The position numbers and the translations under genes were made by a program. Shown piece after piece: positions 15,784-23,368 of a stretch of 64,000 nucleotides of DNA (the first letter of the stretch is position 1; each line of letters starts with the position of its first letter). The notes below the pieces were generated by a model. That model ran no database searches, was not told the origin of the DNA, and was given only the letters and a program-made list of their open reading frames with translations. This DNA comes from an uncultured Oscillospiraceae bacterium (lineage in GTDB: Bacteria; Bacillota; Clostridia; Oscillospirales; Oscillospiraceae), in contig CAJUQN010000001.1 of the NCBI GenBank assembly GCA_910588625.1, forward strand, positions 62,001 to 126,000. The letters are read 5' to 3'.

Positions 15784-15892
15784 TTGTATTTTTGGGCAGG
15801 TTGGGCTATACTGGTATGGTGAAAGCAATCCGTTCGCATTGCTGAAGCTCCATCCGACGGGGAGGGACTGCCCTCCCGCCGGCAATTTTGCC
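15784..15892 (+). promoter_or_regulatory. Promoter and three-hairpin leader of the repeat-peptide gene
   Basis: TTGTAT (15784-15789), 17 bp, TATACT (15807-15812). The leader then contains three small hairpins in a row: AGCAAT/ATTGCT (15824-15843), GGGAGGG/CCCTCCC (15860-15877) and GGCAA/TTGCC (15881-15892). This is compact structure for a leader of about 110 bases and may be regulatory. Confidence 0.55.
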
Positions 15893-15931
15893 GCGCCCGT
15901 CAACGAAACCATGTGAAGGAGGAACACCACC

Positions 15932-16144
15932 ATGGAAAAAAAGGAATCTAAGATCAAGAGCGGCCTGGGCATCACCAACATGAACGGCATCTCCAGCGAT
16001 GACGACCGTACCTGTGCGTTGAACGATATGAACTGCCTGGAGGGCCAGGAGGAGCAGACCTTCTCCATCACCGACATGAACGCCGTGGCCAAGGACGAGG
16101 ACACCAGCTGCAGCCTGGACGACATGAACTGCGAGGGCAAGTAA
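15932..16144 (+). CDS. Small acidic peptide with two 22-residue DMN/Cys repeats
   Basis: 70 residues with no family known to me. Two tandem units, Ile14-Cys35 and Ile46-Cys67, are each exactly 22 residues and identical at 12 positions: I-T-x-M-N, four residues, D-x-D, two, C-x-L-x-D-M-N-C. Four (D/N)MN words and four Cys, paired as C-x6-C, result. It has no signal peptide. AAGGAGG precedes ATG 15932, and a promoter and terminator frame it as a single gene. It could be a ribosomally made peptide precursor, a metal-binding peptide or a small regulator; no modifying enzyme or transporter is adjacent. Confidence 0.75.
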   Translation: MEKKESKIKSGLGITNMNGISSDDDRTCALNDMNCLEGQEEQTFSITDMNAVAKDEDTSCSLDDMNCEGK

Positions 16145-16181
16145 CCCCCCTGCCTGTGCGTCCAAAATGCGTTCGTCTTTG

Positions 16182-16264
16182 AAAAGCCGTACCGGCATGG
16201 AAAGGCCCCGCCCTTCCCGACAAGGGGACGGCAGGGGGCCGTCCCGCGCCCGTACGGTTTTTTC
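16182..16264 (+). terminator. Terminator of the repeat-peptide gene
   Basis: Outer stem AAAAGCCGTAC (16182-16192) with GTACGGTTTTTT (from 16252), enclosing a second hairpin GGGACGG/CCGTCCC near 16225-16245. The U-run on the plus strand ends the peptide transcript. Confidence 0.75.
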
Positions 16265-16279
16265 CTTTCCTGACGCGGC

Positions 16280-16849
16280 CTACATCCGCCAGACCTCCCG
16301 GCTGGTGGCGGACACCGCCATAGCTCCCGCGCCAAGGGCGGCCATTACATCCTCCTTGTCTGCGATCAGCCCCCCGGCCAGCAGGGGAATGCGGGTGGTC
16401 TGGGCAATCTTGCGGATGGTCTTGGGCATAACGCCGGGGAGCACCTCGATAAAATCGGGCTTGACGCTCTCCAGCTTGCTGATCCCGGACAGCGCCATGG
16501 AGTCGATGACGAACAAACGCATAACGGTAAACAGTTTCAGCTCACGAGCCCGGCGGATGAAGTTGGGCTTGGTGGTGATAATACCGTCCACCCGGGTATT
16601 CTGCTGGAGGAAGTCCACGGCAATCTCCTGGCTGGAGGACAGCCCCGAGATCAGGTCCACGTGGACCAGCACCACCTTGCCCGCGTCCTTGGCCTTAGCC
16701 ACCACGTCCGCGATGGTGCACAGGTCCCCAAACAGCAGGAACACCACCTGGATGTTATCCAGCGTCAGGCAATCCTCCAGCTGTGCCATGTCTTTTACCG
16801 CCGCGATTACCGGCGAAGCCAGCATCGCGTCATAAAAACGTTGGTCCAA
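16280..16849 (-). CDS. glpP: Glycerol-3-phosphate-responsive antiterminator
   Basis: About 189 residues, GlpP family: a TIM-barrel-like protein that binds glycerol-3-phosphate and then lets RNA polymerase pass terminators in glycerol-gene leaders. Family signatures include SPVIAAVKD near the start, VHVDLISGLSSS, DGIITTKPN and the C-terminal IPLLAGGLI followed by AVSATSREVW. I prefer the TTG at 16849 because GGGAGG lies just upstream; a GTG at 16864 is the longest option. Likely target: the glpK leader. It is divergent from dhaK, so glycerol and dihydroxyacetone pathways are grouped here. Confidence 0.88.
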   Translation of the reverse strand: MDQRFYDAMLASPVIAAVKDMAQLEDCLTLDNIQVVFLLFGDLCTIADVVAKAKDAGKVVLVHVDLISGLSSSQEIAVDFLQQNTRVDGIITTKPNFIRRARELKLFTVMRLFVIDSMALSGISKLESVKPDFIEVLPGVMPKTIRKIAQTTRIPLLAGGLIADKEDVMAALGAGAMAVSATSREVWRM

Positions 16850-16996
16850 AGCGATCCCTCCCACGTTTTTCTGCGCCTTTGATGGTCCGAGCGCGTTCCA
16901 ACCCTAAATTATAGCGGTTTCCCTGTTTCCCCACAACGTCTTTTCCCGCCCTTCACCCGAAAATTCTTGACATTTTAATAAAGGAGTGCATTTACC

Positions 16997-17986
16997 ATGA
17001 AAAAGTTTATCAACGCCGTGGACAAGGTAGAGGATCAGATGATCCAGGGCATGGTCAAGGCCTATCCCCAGTACATCCGCAAGCTGGACTGCGGCAATGT
17101 TGTCGTTCGCTCCAACAAGAAGGAGGGCAAGGTTGCCCTGATCAGCGGCGGCGGCAGCGGCCATGAGCCCGCCCACGGCGGCTACGTCGGCGAGGGTATG
17201 CTGGACGCGGCGGTGGCCGGCGCGGTGTTTACCTCTCCCACCCCCGACCAGGTCTATGAGGGCATCAAGGCCATCGCCACCGACGCGGGCGTGCTGATGG
17301 TCATCAAGAACTACACCGGCGACGTGATGAACTTCGAGATGGCCGCCGACATGGCCCGTGACGAGGGCATCAAGGTGGCCCAGGTGGTGGTCAACGACGA
17401 CGTGGCCGTGAAGGACAGCCTTTACACCGTGGGCCGCCGCGGCGTGGCGGGCACCGTGTTCGTCCACAAGATCGCCGGCGCCATGGCTGAGACCGGCGCG
17501 GATCTGGACGCCGTCCAGGCCGTGGCCCAGAAGGTCATCGACAACATTCGCACCATGGGCGCGGCCATTGAGCCGTGCACCGTCCCAGCCGCGGGCAAGC
17601 CCGGCTTCGAGCTGGCCGAGGACGAGATGGAGGTGGGCATCGGAATCCACGGCGAGCCGGGCACCCACCGGGAGAAAATTCTCACCGCCGACGAGATCAC
17701 CGACAAGCTGCTGGCCCAGATTCTGGCCGACATCGACTACACCGGCAGCGAGGTGGCCGTCATGATCAACTCCTCCGGCGCCACTCCGCTGATGGAGCTG
17801 TTCATCATCAACAACCGCGTCGCCGACGTGCTGGCCGAGAAGGGCGTTAAGGTTTACAAGACCTTCGTGGGCGAGTATATGACCTCCATTGAGATGGCCG
17901 GCTTCTCCATCTCCCTGCTGAAGCTGGACGACCAGCTCAAGGGCCTGCTGGACGCCAAGGCGGACACCCCGGGCTTCAAGGCGTAA
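16997..17986 (+). CDS. dhaK: PEP-dependent dihydroxyacetone kinase, substrate-binding subunit
   Basis: 329 residues. DhaK binds dihydroxyacetone covalently through a His (GIGIHGEPG, about residue 215) and transfers phosphate from DhaL-ADP to give DHAP. GGGSGHEPAH and NYTGDVMNF are family-diagnostic. AAAGGAG precedes the ATG. First gene of dhaK-dhaL-dhaM, all on the plus strand with short gaps, divergent from glpP. Confidence 0.96.
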   Translation: MKKFINAVDKVEDQMIQGMVKAYPQYIRKLDCGNVVVRSNKKEGKVALISGGGSGHEPAHGGYVGEGMLDAAVAGAVFTSPTPDQVYEGIKAIATDAGVLMVIKNYTGDVMNFEMAADMARDEGIKVAQVVVNDDVAVKDSLYTVGRRGVAGTVFVHKIAGAMAETGADLDAVQAVAQKVIDNIRTMGAAIEPCTVPAAGKPGFELAEDEMEVGIGIHGEPGTHREKILTADEITDKLLAQILADIDYTGSEVAVMINSSGATPLMELFIINNRVADVLAEKGVKVYKTFVGEYMTSIEMAGFSISLLKLDDQLKGLLDAKADTPGFKA

Positions 17987-18018
17987 AACAGTACATTTAA
18001 AAAAGGCGGGCTGACCAA

Positions 18019-18639
18019 ATGAACACTGAAAAACTCATTGCGACGATCCGGAAGGTTGGAGCCAAGATTGAGGCGGAAAAGGACTTTCTTACCGAGCTGG
18101 ACAACGTCATCGCCGACGGCGACCACGGCATCAATCTGGCCCGGGGCTTTGGCGAGGTGGACAAAAAGCTGGACGCTATGGCGGACAAAGAGCCTGGGGA
18201 CGTTCTCAAAACCGTGGGCATGACCCTGGTGTCCACAGTGGGCGGAGCCTCCGGCCCTCTGTACGGCACCGGCTTTATGAAGATGGGCGCCGCCGTTAAG
18301 GGCAAGGCAGAAATTGATGTTCCCAGCTTCCTGGAAGGCCTACAGACCGCTATCGAGGGGGTCATGCAGCGGGGCCGCTCCACCAAGGGTGAAAAAACCA
18401 TGCTGGACTCCATGATCCCCGCCAAGGAGGCCATGGAGGCCAAGTGGAACGAGACCCAGGATGCCAAGGCCTCCTTCGCCGCCGGCGTGGCCGCCGCCTG
18501 GGAGGGCGTGGAGTACACCAAGACCATCGCCGCCACCAAGGGCCGGGCCAGCTACATTGGCGAGCGCTCCATCGGCCATCAGGACCCAGGCGCCACCTCC
18601 TTCACCATGCTGTTGGAGATCGTGGCGGGCGAGGTGTGA
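18019..18639 (+). CDS. dhaL: Dihydroxyacetone kinase, ADP-binding subunit
   Basis: 206 residues, all-helical. The metal/ADP site is VIADGDHGIN near residue 36-45, and STVGGASGPLYG is the second signature. DhaL keeps a tightly bound ADP that is phosphorylated by DhaM and passes the phosphate to dihydroxyacetone in DhaK. Its TGA is followed one base later by the dhaM ATG, so the genes are translationally coupled. AAAAAGGCGG provides the ribosome site. Confidence 0.96.
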   Translation: MNTEKLIATIRKVGAKIEAEKDFLTELDNVIADGDHGINLARGFGEVDKKLDAMADKEPGDVLKTVGMTLVSTVGGASGPLYGTGFMKMGAAVKGKAEIDVPSFLEGLQTAIEGVMQRGRSTKGEKTMLDSMIPAKEAMEAKWNETQDAKASFAAGVAAAWEGVEYTKTIAATKGRASYIGERSIGHQDPGATSFTMLLEIVAGEV

Positions 18640-18640
18640 C

Positions 18641-19021
18641 ATGGTAGGTTTTGTCGTCGTGTCCCACAGCGCCAAGCTGGCGGAGGGCGTGGTGGATCTG
18701 GCCCGAATGATGGCCAGGGAGACCCCTATCGCCGCCGCGGGCGGGCTGGAGGACGGCTCCTTCGGCACCAGCTTTGAGAAGATCTCCAACGCCGTAGACG
18801 CCGTCTATTCCGACGACGGGGTCATCATACTCATGGACATGGGCAGCGCCGTTATGACCGCCGAGATGGTTATCGAAACCATGGAGGGCCGAAAAATCGT
18901 CATGGCCGACTGCCCCATCGTGGAGGGCGCCGTCACCGGCACTGTCAGCGCCGAGTCCGGGTCCAGCCTGGAGGAAATCATGGAGGACTTGGAACAGGTT
19001 GGCGCCCAGAAAAAGCTGTAA
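18641..19021 (+). CDS. dhaM: Dihydroxyacetone kinase phosphotransfer subunit (EIIA-Dha type)
   Basis: 126 residues; the short single-domain form of DhaM. The phosphorylated His lies at the start (VVVSHSAKLAEG, His9), as in mannose-type EIIA domains. It takes phosphate from HPr of the PTS and rephosphorylates DhaL-ADP. The HPr and EI domains fused in some proteobacterial DhaM are absent, so general PTS proteins encoded elsewhere must act. I set the start at ATG 18641; an upstream in-frame start would overlap dhaL by 180 bases. Confidence 0.94.
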   Translation: MVGFVVVSHSAKLAEGVVDLARMMARETPIAAAGGLEDGSFGTSFEKISNAVDAVYSDDGVIILMDMGSAVMTAEMVIETMEGRKIVMADCPIVEGAVTGTVSAESGSSLEEIMEDLEQVGAQKKL

Positions 19022-19034
19022 CTTCTCTAAACTA

Positions 19035-19075
19035 AATAAAACCGCCGGTCCCAAATCGGGACCGGCGGTTTTATT
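19035..19075. terminator. Bidirectional terminator, dhaM / SLH-GH25
   Basis: AATAAAACCGCCGGTCCC pairs with GGGACCGGCGGTTTTATT around a short AAATC loop. It serves the convergent dhaKLM and SLH-lysozyme genes. Confidence 0.9.
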
Positions 19076-19097
19076 TGTCTTTCTATCTGTGTCCGCC

Positions 19098-20552
19098 TCA
19101 AGGCATGACCGGGTTCAAGTACTGCGTGGGCGGAGGAGTCGGCTCCACAGACGGGGAGGGGGAGGGGGAGGGGGAGGGCTGAGGCATGCCGGGGTTGACC
19201 GTCGGGGCCCAGCGCCTAGCGTTGGGGTAGGCCACGAAGCACAGATTCATGTCCACATCGGAGCTGATACCCGCCACCTTGCCCTTGGAGGAAAACTGCC
19301 ACATCTGGAAATTATAGATGCTGCTGGGCTTGCTGGCGTACTCGGCAAACCAACCGTCATATTCGGTGAGCTTGCTCAGGTCAAATTTCACATAGCCGCA
19401 GTACTCGTTGAAGTAGTACATGGGCATATACCCGGCCTCCTTGACCCTCTGACAAAAGGCGGCCACGCATTCGGTAATGATCTTTGCGTCCACGCCGTAG
19501 GCCCTGGACTGAGCGCCCCCCAGAAACTCCCAGTCGCACACCACGGGGTAGTTAATGTACTGGCGGTAAGGCTCCAGCTTGGCTAGGAAGAAGTCCGCCT
19601 CCTCAATGGCCTCCTCCACGGTGATGGCGTTGGAGAAGAAGTAGGCCCCCACGTCCATCCCGGCGGCAATGGCCCCCTGCATATTACGGTCGAACCAGGA
19701 GTCCTCGCACACCGCGCCGCTGCTGTCCTTGCCGTAAAGCCGGTTGCCCGCCCGGATGATGGCAAAGTCAATGCCGTCGGAGGCAACCGCCTGCCAGTCG
19801 ATCTCCTGTTTGTGGCCGGACACATCGATGCCCCGGGCATAGAAGCCGCCGGAGTATGTGACCCGGTCCTTGTCATCGTTGCCGAACTGCTCGGGGGTGT
19901 AGGTGGTGGGCTGAACCGTCTCCAGCTTATCCAGCCAGTAATTATTATACCGGAACATACCCGCCGTATAGTCCACGTTCATCATCCGCCACACGATGGT
20001 GGCAATCTCCTCCCGGACGATGGACTGGTCGGGGTAGAAGTACCGGTTCCCGTCGGCCTCCAGCACCCCTTCCATGATACCCTTTTCATACAGCTCCACC
20101 ACGTAGCCGTCGTCACAGTCCACATAGGGAGTCTCACCGGAGATGTCGGTGAGGTCCAGGGCGCGGGCGGCCATCCGGGCCACGTCCAGACGGGTGGGGA
20201 TGCCGTCCAGATACATCTCATCGAAGGAATAGACCAGCCGGTTGTCCAGAGCCGGCTGGACATAGCAATAGGCCCAGTGGGTGTCGGGCACCCGCTGGGG
20301 CTCCTCCACGCCGATGCCCAGCAGAATGAGCTTGAAGGTCTCTCCCCAGGTCACCGGGTCGGTGCCCCGGAAGGTGCCCTCCGGGTCGCCCGCCACCACG
20401 CCCTGGGCGTGGAGCTCGCTGACGTAGGGGAAGGACCAGTGGTCCGCTGACAAATCCACAAAGGGGGATACGGGGGCGGCCAGGGCCGCGGTGGTGCTGA
20501 AGCTGACGGCCAGCAGGACGGCCATGGCCAGGACTGCAATGCGCTTTTTCAT
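19098..20552 (-). CDS. Exported SLH-anchored GH25 muramidase
   Basis: 484 residues. A Sec signal peptide (1-25, ending ALAAP) is followed by three SLH-like repeats (about 29-200) for attachment to secondary wall polymer. The catalytic domain (about 240-440) is GH25 (N-acetylmuramidase) with DVSGHK at its start, VVCDWEF for the acid residues and MWQFSSKG at the end of the barrel. A Pro/Ser/Thr tail with PSPSPSPSPS ends the protein. It should cleave peptidoglycan glycan strands in the wall, for turnover or against competitors. Promoter: TTGTCA (20618-20623), 17 bp, TAAAAT (20595-20600), minus strand. Confidence 0.92.
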   Translation of the reverse strand: MKKRIAVLAMAVLLAVSFSTTAALAAPVSPFVDLSADHWSFPYVSELHAQGVVAGDPEGTFRGTDPVTWGETFKLILLGIGVEEPQRVPDTHWAYCYVQPALDNRLVYSFDEMYLDGIPTRLDVARMAARALDLTDISGETPYVDCDDGYVVELYEKGIMEGVLEADGNRYFYPDQSIVREEIATIVWRMMNVDYTAGMFRYNNYWLDKLETVQPTTYTPEQFGNDDKDRVTYSGGFYARGIDVSGHKQEIDWQAVASDGIDFAIIRAGNRLYGKDSSGAVCEDSWFDRNMQGAIAAGMDVGAYFFSNAITVEEAIEEADFFLAKLEPYRQYINYPVVCDWEFLGGAQSRAYGVDAKIITECVAAFCQRVKEAGYMPMYYFNEYCGYVKFDLSKLTEYDGWFAEYASKPSSIYNFQMWQFSSKGKVAGISSDVDMNLCFVAYPNARRWAPTVNPGMPQPSPSPSPSPSVEPTPPPTQYLNPVMP

Positions 20553-20661
20553 GGGTTCTCCTTTCCTCTCGGGGCTGATGGTGTCGTGTTTTTCATTTTA
20601 CATAATTCGACGCCGTCTGACAAGCCCAAACATAAATTTAACAGGTTTGTAAAATTTCCCG

Positions 20662-20756
20662 TTGACAGCGGGCCCGCTCTGTGGTATGCTCTTAATGACA
20701 AGCAAAGTTGTCAAATAGGCGCACAAAATTGTCATAACGACAAATAGAGCTGTCAG
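20662..20756 (+). promoter_or_regulatory. Promoter and repeated TTGTC/GACAA operators of the XRE operon
   Basis: TTGACA (20662-20667), 17 bp, TATGCT (20685-20690). Downstream lie TGACAA-6-TTGTCA (20696-20713), TTGTC-5-GACAA (20729-20743) and the half site CTGTCA (20750-20755). The sites cover the transcription start and the leader, the expected place for autorepression by the XRE protein of this operon. Confidence 0.7.
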
Positions 20757-20768
20757 GAGGAACATGAC

Positions 20769-20957
20769 ATGGTTTGGAATGAACTGGGTGTCAGCGGGGG
20801 AACGGCGCTGATCGTGCTGTGCGCACTGTATTTTGTGGTTAAGTGGGCGGTGCGAAACGGCATCATGGAGGCCCGCGCACGGATCGCCGCGGGGAAAAAG
20901 GGCGGGCTTCGGGAACTCTGGGAGGCAATCGCCGCTGAGGAGACGGTATCCGAGTAG
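20769..20957 (+). CDS. Small single-span membrane protein
   Basis: 62 residues: one membrane helix (TALIVLCALYFVVKWAV) followed by a charged cytoplasmic tail. No family recognised. AGGAGG lies eight bases before ATG 20769 (an ATG at 20764 is too near the ribosome site and in another frame). First gene of a tight operon with the XRE regulator and the DUF3169-like protein; it probably acts with the latter in the membrane. Confidence 0.65.
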   Translation: MVWNELGVSGGTALIVLCALYFVVKWAVRNGIMEARARIAAGKKGGLRELWEAIAAEETVSE

Positions 20958-20972
20958 AAAGGAGGCGCGGCC

Positions 20973-21191
20973 GTGCTGAAAAGCCGCTTGAAGGAGCGCC
21001 GGGCGGCGCTGGGCGTCAACCAGCAGGAGCTGGGGCGCATGGCCGGGGTGTCCCGGCAGACCATCAGCCTCATCGAGCGGGGGGACTACTCGCCGTCGGT
21101 GACGCTGGCCCTTACCCTGGCCAAAATATGCGGGGTGGCGGTGGAGGATATCTTTATCCTGGAGGAGGAGAACGATGAACGGCAATCATGA
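20973..21191 (+). CDS. XRE-family regulator, YozG-like
   Basis: 72 residues, essentially one Cro/C1 helix-turn-helix (VNQQELGRMAGVSRQTISLI then ERGDYSPSVTLALTLAKIC). It starts at GTG 20973 with AAAGGAGG upstream. Such short regulators are commonly paired with DUF3169 or similar membrane proteins, as here; the coding regions overlap by 17 bases. Likely binds the TTGTC/GACAA operators upstream. Confidence 0.9.
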   Translation: MLKSRLKERRAALGVNQQELGRMAGVSRQTISLIERGDYSPSVTLALTLAKICGVAVEDIFILEEENDERQS

Positions 21192-21966
21192 CCCTATTGA
21201 ACGGGAAAACAGGATCGCAATCCGCAAATTCGCTTTTGTTTTTGTACTGAGCATGGCGGCGGGCCTGGTTCTGGGCCTGGTCACGGCCTTCTTGGAGTTT
21301 GAAAGCTTCAGGGAACTGCTGGAGGCCTTCTGGCGCTTTTTTGCCGTCCGGCTGGCGGGCTGGCTGCTGTGCGCCTGCCCGGTGGTGGAGCTGGCGGCGG
21401 GCCTTCCCCTGTATTTCAGCGCGAAAAAGCAGTTTGCCGACTGGGACGGCGAGGACGAGGCCGTCAGCGAGGCTATAGAGAAAAAGCTGTCCTTATGTAT
21501 CTGGATCACCAGCATGGCCACGATTCTGGGCTTTTTCCTGCTGCCGGGCCATTTAGCCGGAATGATACACGGCAGATTTTTAAGCCAGCCGGTCCACACC
21601 TTTTTGGGGCTGGGGGCGTTTCTGGTCAATTTAATGGCAACCATGCTTTTCCAGCAAAAGCTGGTGGACGCCGCAAAGCGGCTCAACCCGGAAAAGCGCG
21701 GCTCAGTGTACGACACCAAGTTCCATAAAAAGTGGCTGGACAGCTGCGACGAGGCGGAGCGGGCCGCCATCGGCCAGTGCGCCCTGAAGGCGTTCCATGC
21801 GGTGACTTACACCTGTCTGGCGCTGTGGGTGGTATTCATTCTGGGCGGGATCTATTTTGAGTGGGGCATCCTGCCCGCTATGGCGGTGTGCCTTATCTGG
21901 GGCGTGAGTCAGTCGGTGTACAGCTATTGGGCCATCAAGCTTTCCAAACCCGGCAGCGCTATTTAG
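21175..21966 (+). CDS. DUF3169-like membrane protein
   Basis: 263 residues with about five to six membrane helices (around 18-40, 58-80, 110-130, 140-160, 205-228, 232-250) and a conserved cytoplasmic segment RGSVYDTKFHKKWLDSCDEA. This matches the DUF3169 family, multi-pass proteins encoded after a short XRE regulator. Function unknown. The ATG at 21175 is inside the regulator gene, preceded by GGAGGAGAA. Confidence 0.75.
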   Translation: MNGNHDPIERENRIAIRKFAFVFVLSMAAGLVLGLVTAFLEFESFRELLEAFWRFFAVRLAGWLLCACPVVELAAGLPLYFSAKKQFADWDGEDEAVSEAIEKKLSLCIWITSMATILGFFLLPGHLAGMIHGRFLSQPVHTFLGLGAFLVNLMATMLFQQKLVDAAKRLNPEKRGSVYDTKFHKKWLDSCDEAERAAIGQCALKAFHAVTYTCLALWVVFILGGIYFEWGILPAMAVCLIWGVSQSVYSYWAIKLSKPGSAI

Positions 21967-22013
21967 CGGGAAACAGGAACTTGGGAGGTCAACAATTAAA
22001 GGAGGTCAAAATC

Positions 22014-22214
22014 ATGCGGAATTGTCTCAGGTGCGGCGCGGAAATGCAGGAGGGCTGCGCCGTAAGGGTGGAGGGCGCGGGCTACGGCGTGGTGCTGTCC
22101 ACCGAGGAGAACAAAATTTTCAGCGGACGCATCGGCAAGCCCAAGGTGGCAATCTGCCCGGAGTGCGGCGAGGTGTCCATCTACCTGGAGGACATATCCA
22201 AGCTGAAAAACTAA
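22014..22214 (+). CDS. Zinc-ribbon nucleic-acid-binding protein
   Basis: 66 residues with two CxxC pairs (CLRCGAEM at the start and CPECGEVSIY near the end), a zinc-ribbon fold often annotated as nucleic-acid-binding. AAAGGAGG precedes ATG 22014. It lies 47 bases after the DUF3169-like gene and may be in the same operon. A terminator follows. Confidence 0.75.
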   Translation: MRNCLRCGAEMQEGCAVRVEGAGYGVVLSTEENKIFSGRIGKPKVAICPECGEVSIYLEDISKLKN

Positions 22215-22226
22215 ACGTAAAACCGA

Positions 22227-22263
22227 CCGCTCCGCCCAATCTGGCGGGGCGGTTGATTTTTTT
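22227..22263 (+). terminator. Terminator after the zinc-ribbon gene
   Basis: CCGCTCCGCC, CAATCT, GGCGGGGCGG (22227-22252) followed by a run of T (22257-22263). Confidence 0.88.
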
Positions 22264-22342
22264 CCTGAAATCAGGTAGAATAGAAGTCCGACAAAAAAGG
22301 ACCGGGTCCGCCCGTTAGCGCGCCGGCCAAAAGTTTCTTTTT

Positions 22343-22374
22343 GGTTTCTTTTTCTTTACAAAGAAAAAGAAACC
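22343..22374. repeat. Polypyrimidine/polypurine hairpin
   Basis: GGTTTCTTTTTCTT pairs perfectly with AAGAAAAAGAAACC around TACA. It lies between the zinc-ribbon terminator and dnaD. A partial copy of the left arm, AGTTTCTTTTTGG, precedes it. Low G+C makes it a poor terminator; it may be a dispersed intergenic repeat. Confidence 0.55.
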
Positions 22375-22404
22375 CGCCGGAGGCAAACGAGAGGGGGAAG
22401 CGCC

Positions 22405-23367
22405 ATGTCCGCGCTGCTGCTGCCAAACGAGATATTGTCCATGACCGCCCAGGCCGCACGGCTGCTGGTGGACTCCGGCGACGGAGACGGGGCACTCCTC
22501 TACCTGGCCCTCCTGGAATGCGGCGGAGACGGAGAAAAAGCCGCCGCCCGCCTGCGCTGGCCCGACACCCGGCTGCGTCCCGCCTGGGAGCGTTTGATTT
22601 CCCTGGGCCTGGCCCGCCCTCCGGAAAACACCCCGGCGCCGCCGCCCAGGCAGGACGACCGCCTGCCCGAATATACCCGGGAGGAGATCACCGCCGCCCG
22701 GGAACAACAATCGGAGTTCCAGGCCCTCTGCCTGGAGCTGGAGGGGATGCTGGGCCGGGTGCTCCTTCTCAACGACGAAAAATACCTGTACACCATTTAT
22801 GACTATCTGGGGTTCTCCCCTGAGGTCATCGTTCTGCTGGCCGGGTGGATCATCCGCCGGGAACGGCGGCAGAAAAATAACCCCGCCGCCTTTCCGCGTA
22901 TGTCCGACATCCGCAAGGAGGCCTTTGTCTGGAAGCGCCTGGGCGTGGACACTCTGGAGCGGGCCGAGGATTACTTGCGCCGGCAGGAGTGCGTAGACCA
23001 GCGGGAGTGGGCCATCCTCCAGGCCGTGGGCGTGGCCGACCGCCGCCCCGCCGTGGAAAAAGAACGGCAGTTCATCGCCGCCTGGGTGGAGATGGGACTC
23101 AGCGACGAGCTGATCCGTCTGGCCTACGAGCGAACTGTGTACCAGAAAAAGGCCATGAACTGGCCCTATATGAATAAAATTTTACAGTCCTGGCACAAAG
23201 CGGGCTACAAAACCCCCGCTCAGGTGGAAGCGGGGGACCGGCCCTCCAAGCGCTCCCAGGCCCCCGCCCAGCCCCAGGACTTCCAGCCCAGTCAGGAGCG
23301 CATCCAGAAAAACAACGACTGGTTAGACCAGTTCCTGGCCGAACAACAGAAGAAGGGAGGCGGCTGA
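22405..23367 (+). CDS. DnaD-domain replication protein
   Basis: 320 residues. An N-terminal winged-helix-like region (1-75), then two DnaB_2/DnaD modules: YTREEITAAREQQSEFQALC with YDYLGFSPEVIVLLAGW, and a second one ending in NWPYMNKILQSWHKAGY, which carries the YxxxIxxxW-type motif of these proteins. The C-terminal tail is Pro/Gln-rich. DnaD-type proteins help open origins or restart sites and recruit the helicase loader. The gene for that loader starts two bases after this stop. Confidence 0.88.
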   Translation: MSALLLPNEILSMTAQAARLLVDSGDGDGALLYLALLECGGDGEKAAARLRWPDTRLRPAWERLISLGLARPPENTPAPPPRQDDRLPEYTREEITAAREQQSEFQALCLELEGMLGRVLLLNDEKYLYTIYDYLGFSPEVIVLLAGWIIRRERRQKNNPAAFPRMSDIRKEAFVWKRLGVDTLERAEDYLRRQECVDQREWAILQAVGVADRRPAVEKERQFIAAWVEMGLSDELIRLAYERTVYQKKAMNWPYMNKILQSWHKAGYKTPAQVEAGDRPSKRSQAPAQPQDFQPSQERIQKNNDWLDQFLAEQQKKGGG

Positions 23368-23368
23368 T

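Noticed and set aside
15697..16335. Minus-strand open frames overlapping the repeat-peptide gene
   Set aside because: They run across the promoter, the ribosome site and the terminator of the plus-strand gene and have no signal of their own.
19098..19200. GGGGGA-type tandem repeat as a possible repeat element
   Set aside because: Codes for the Pro-Ser tail of the GH25 protein on the minus strand.
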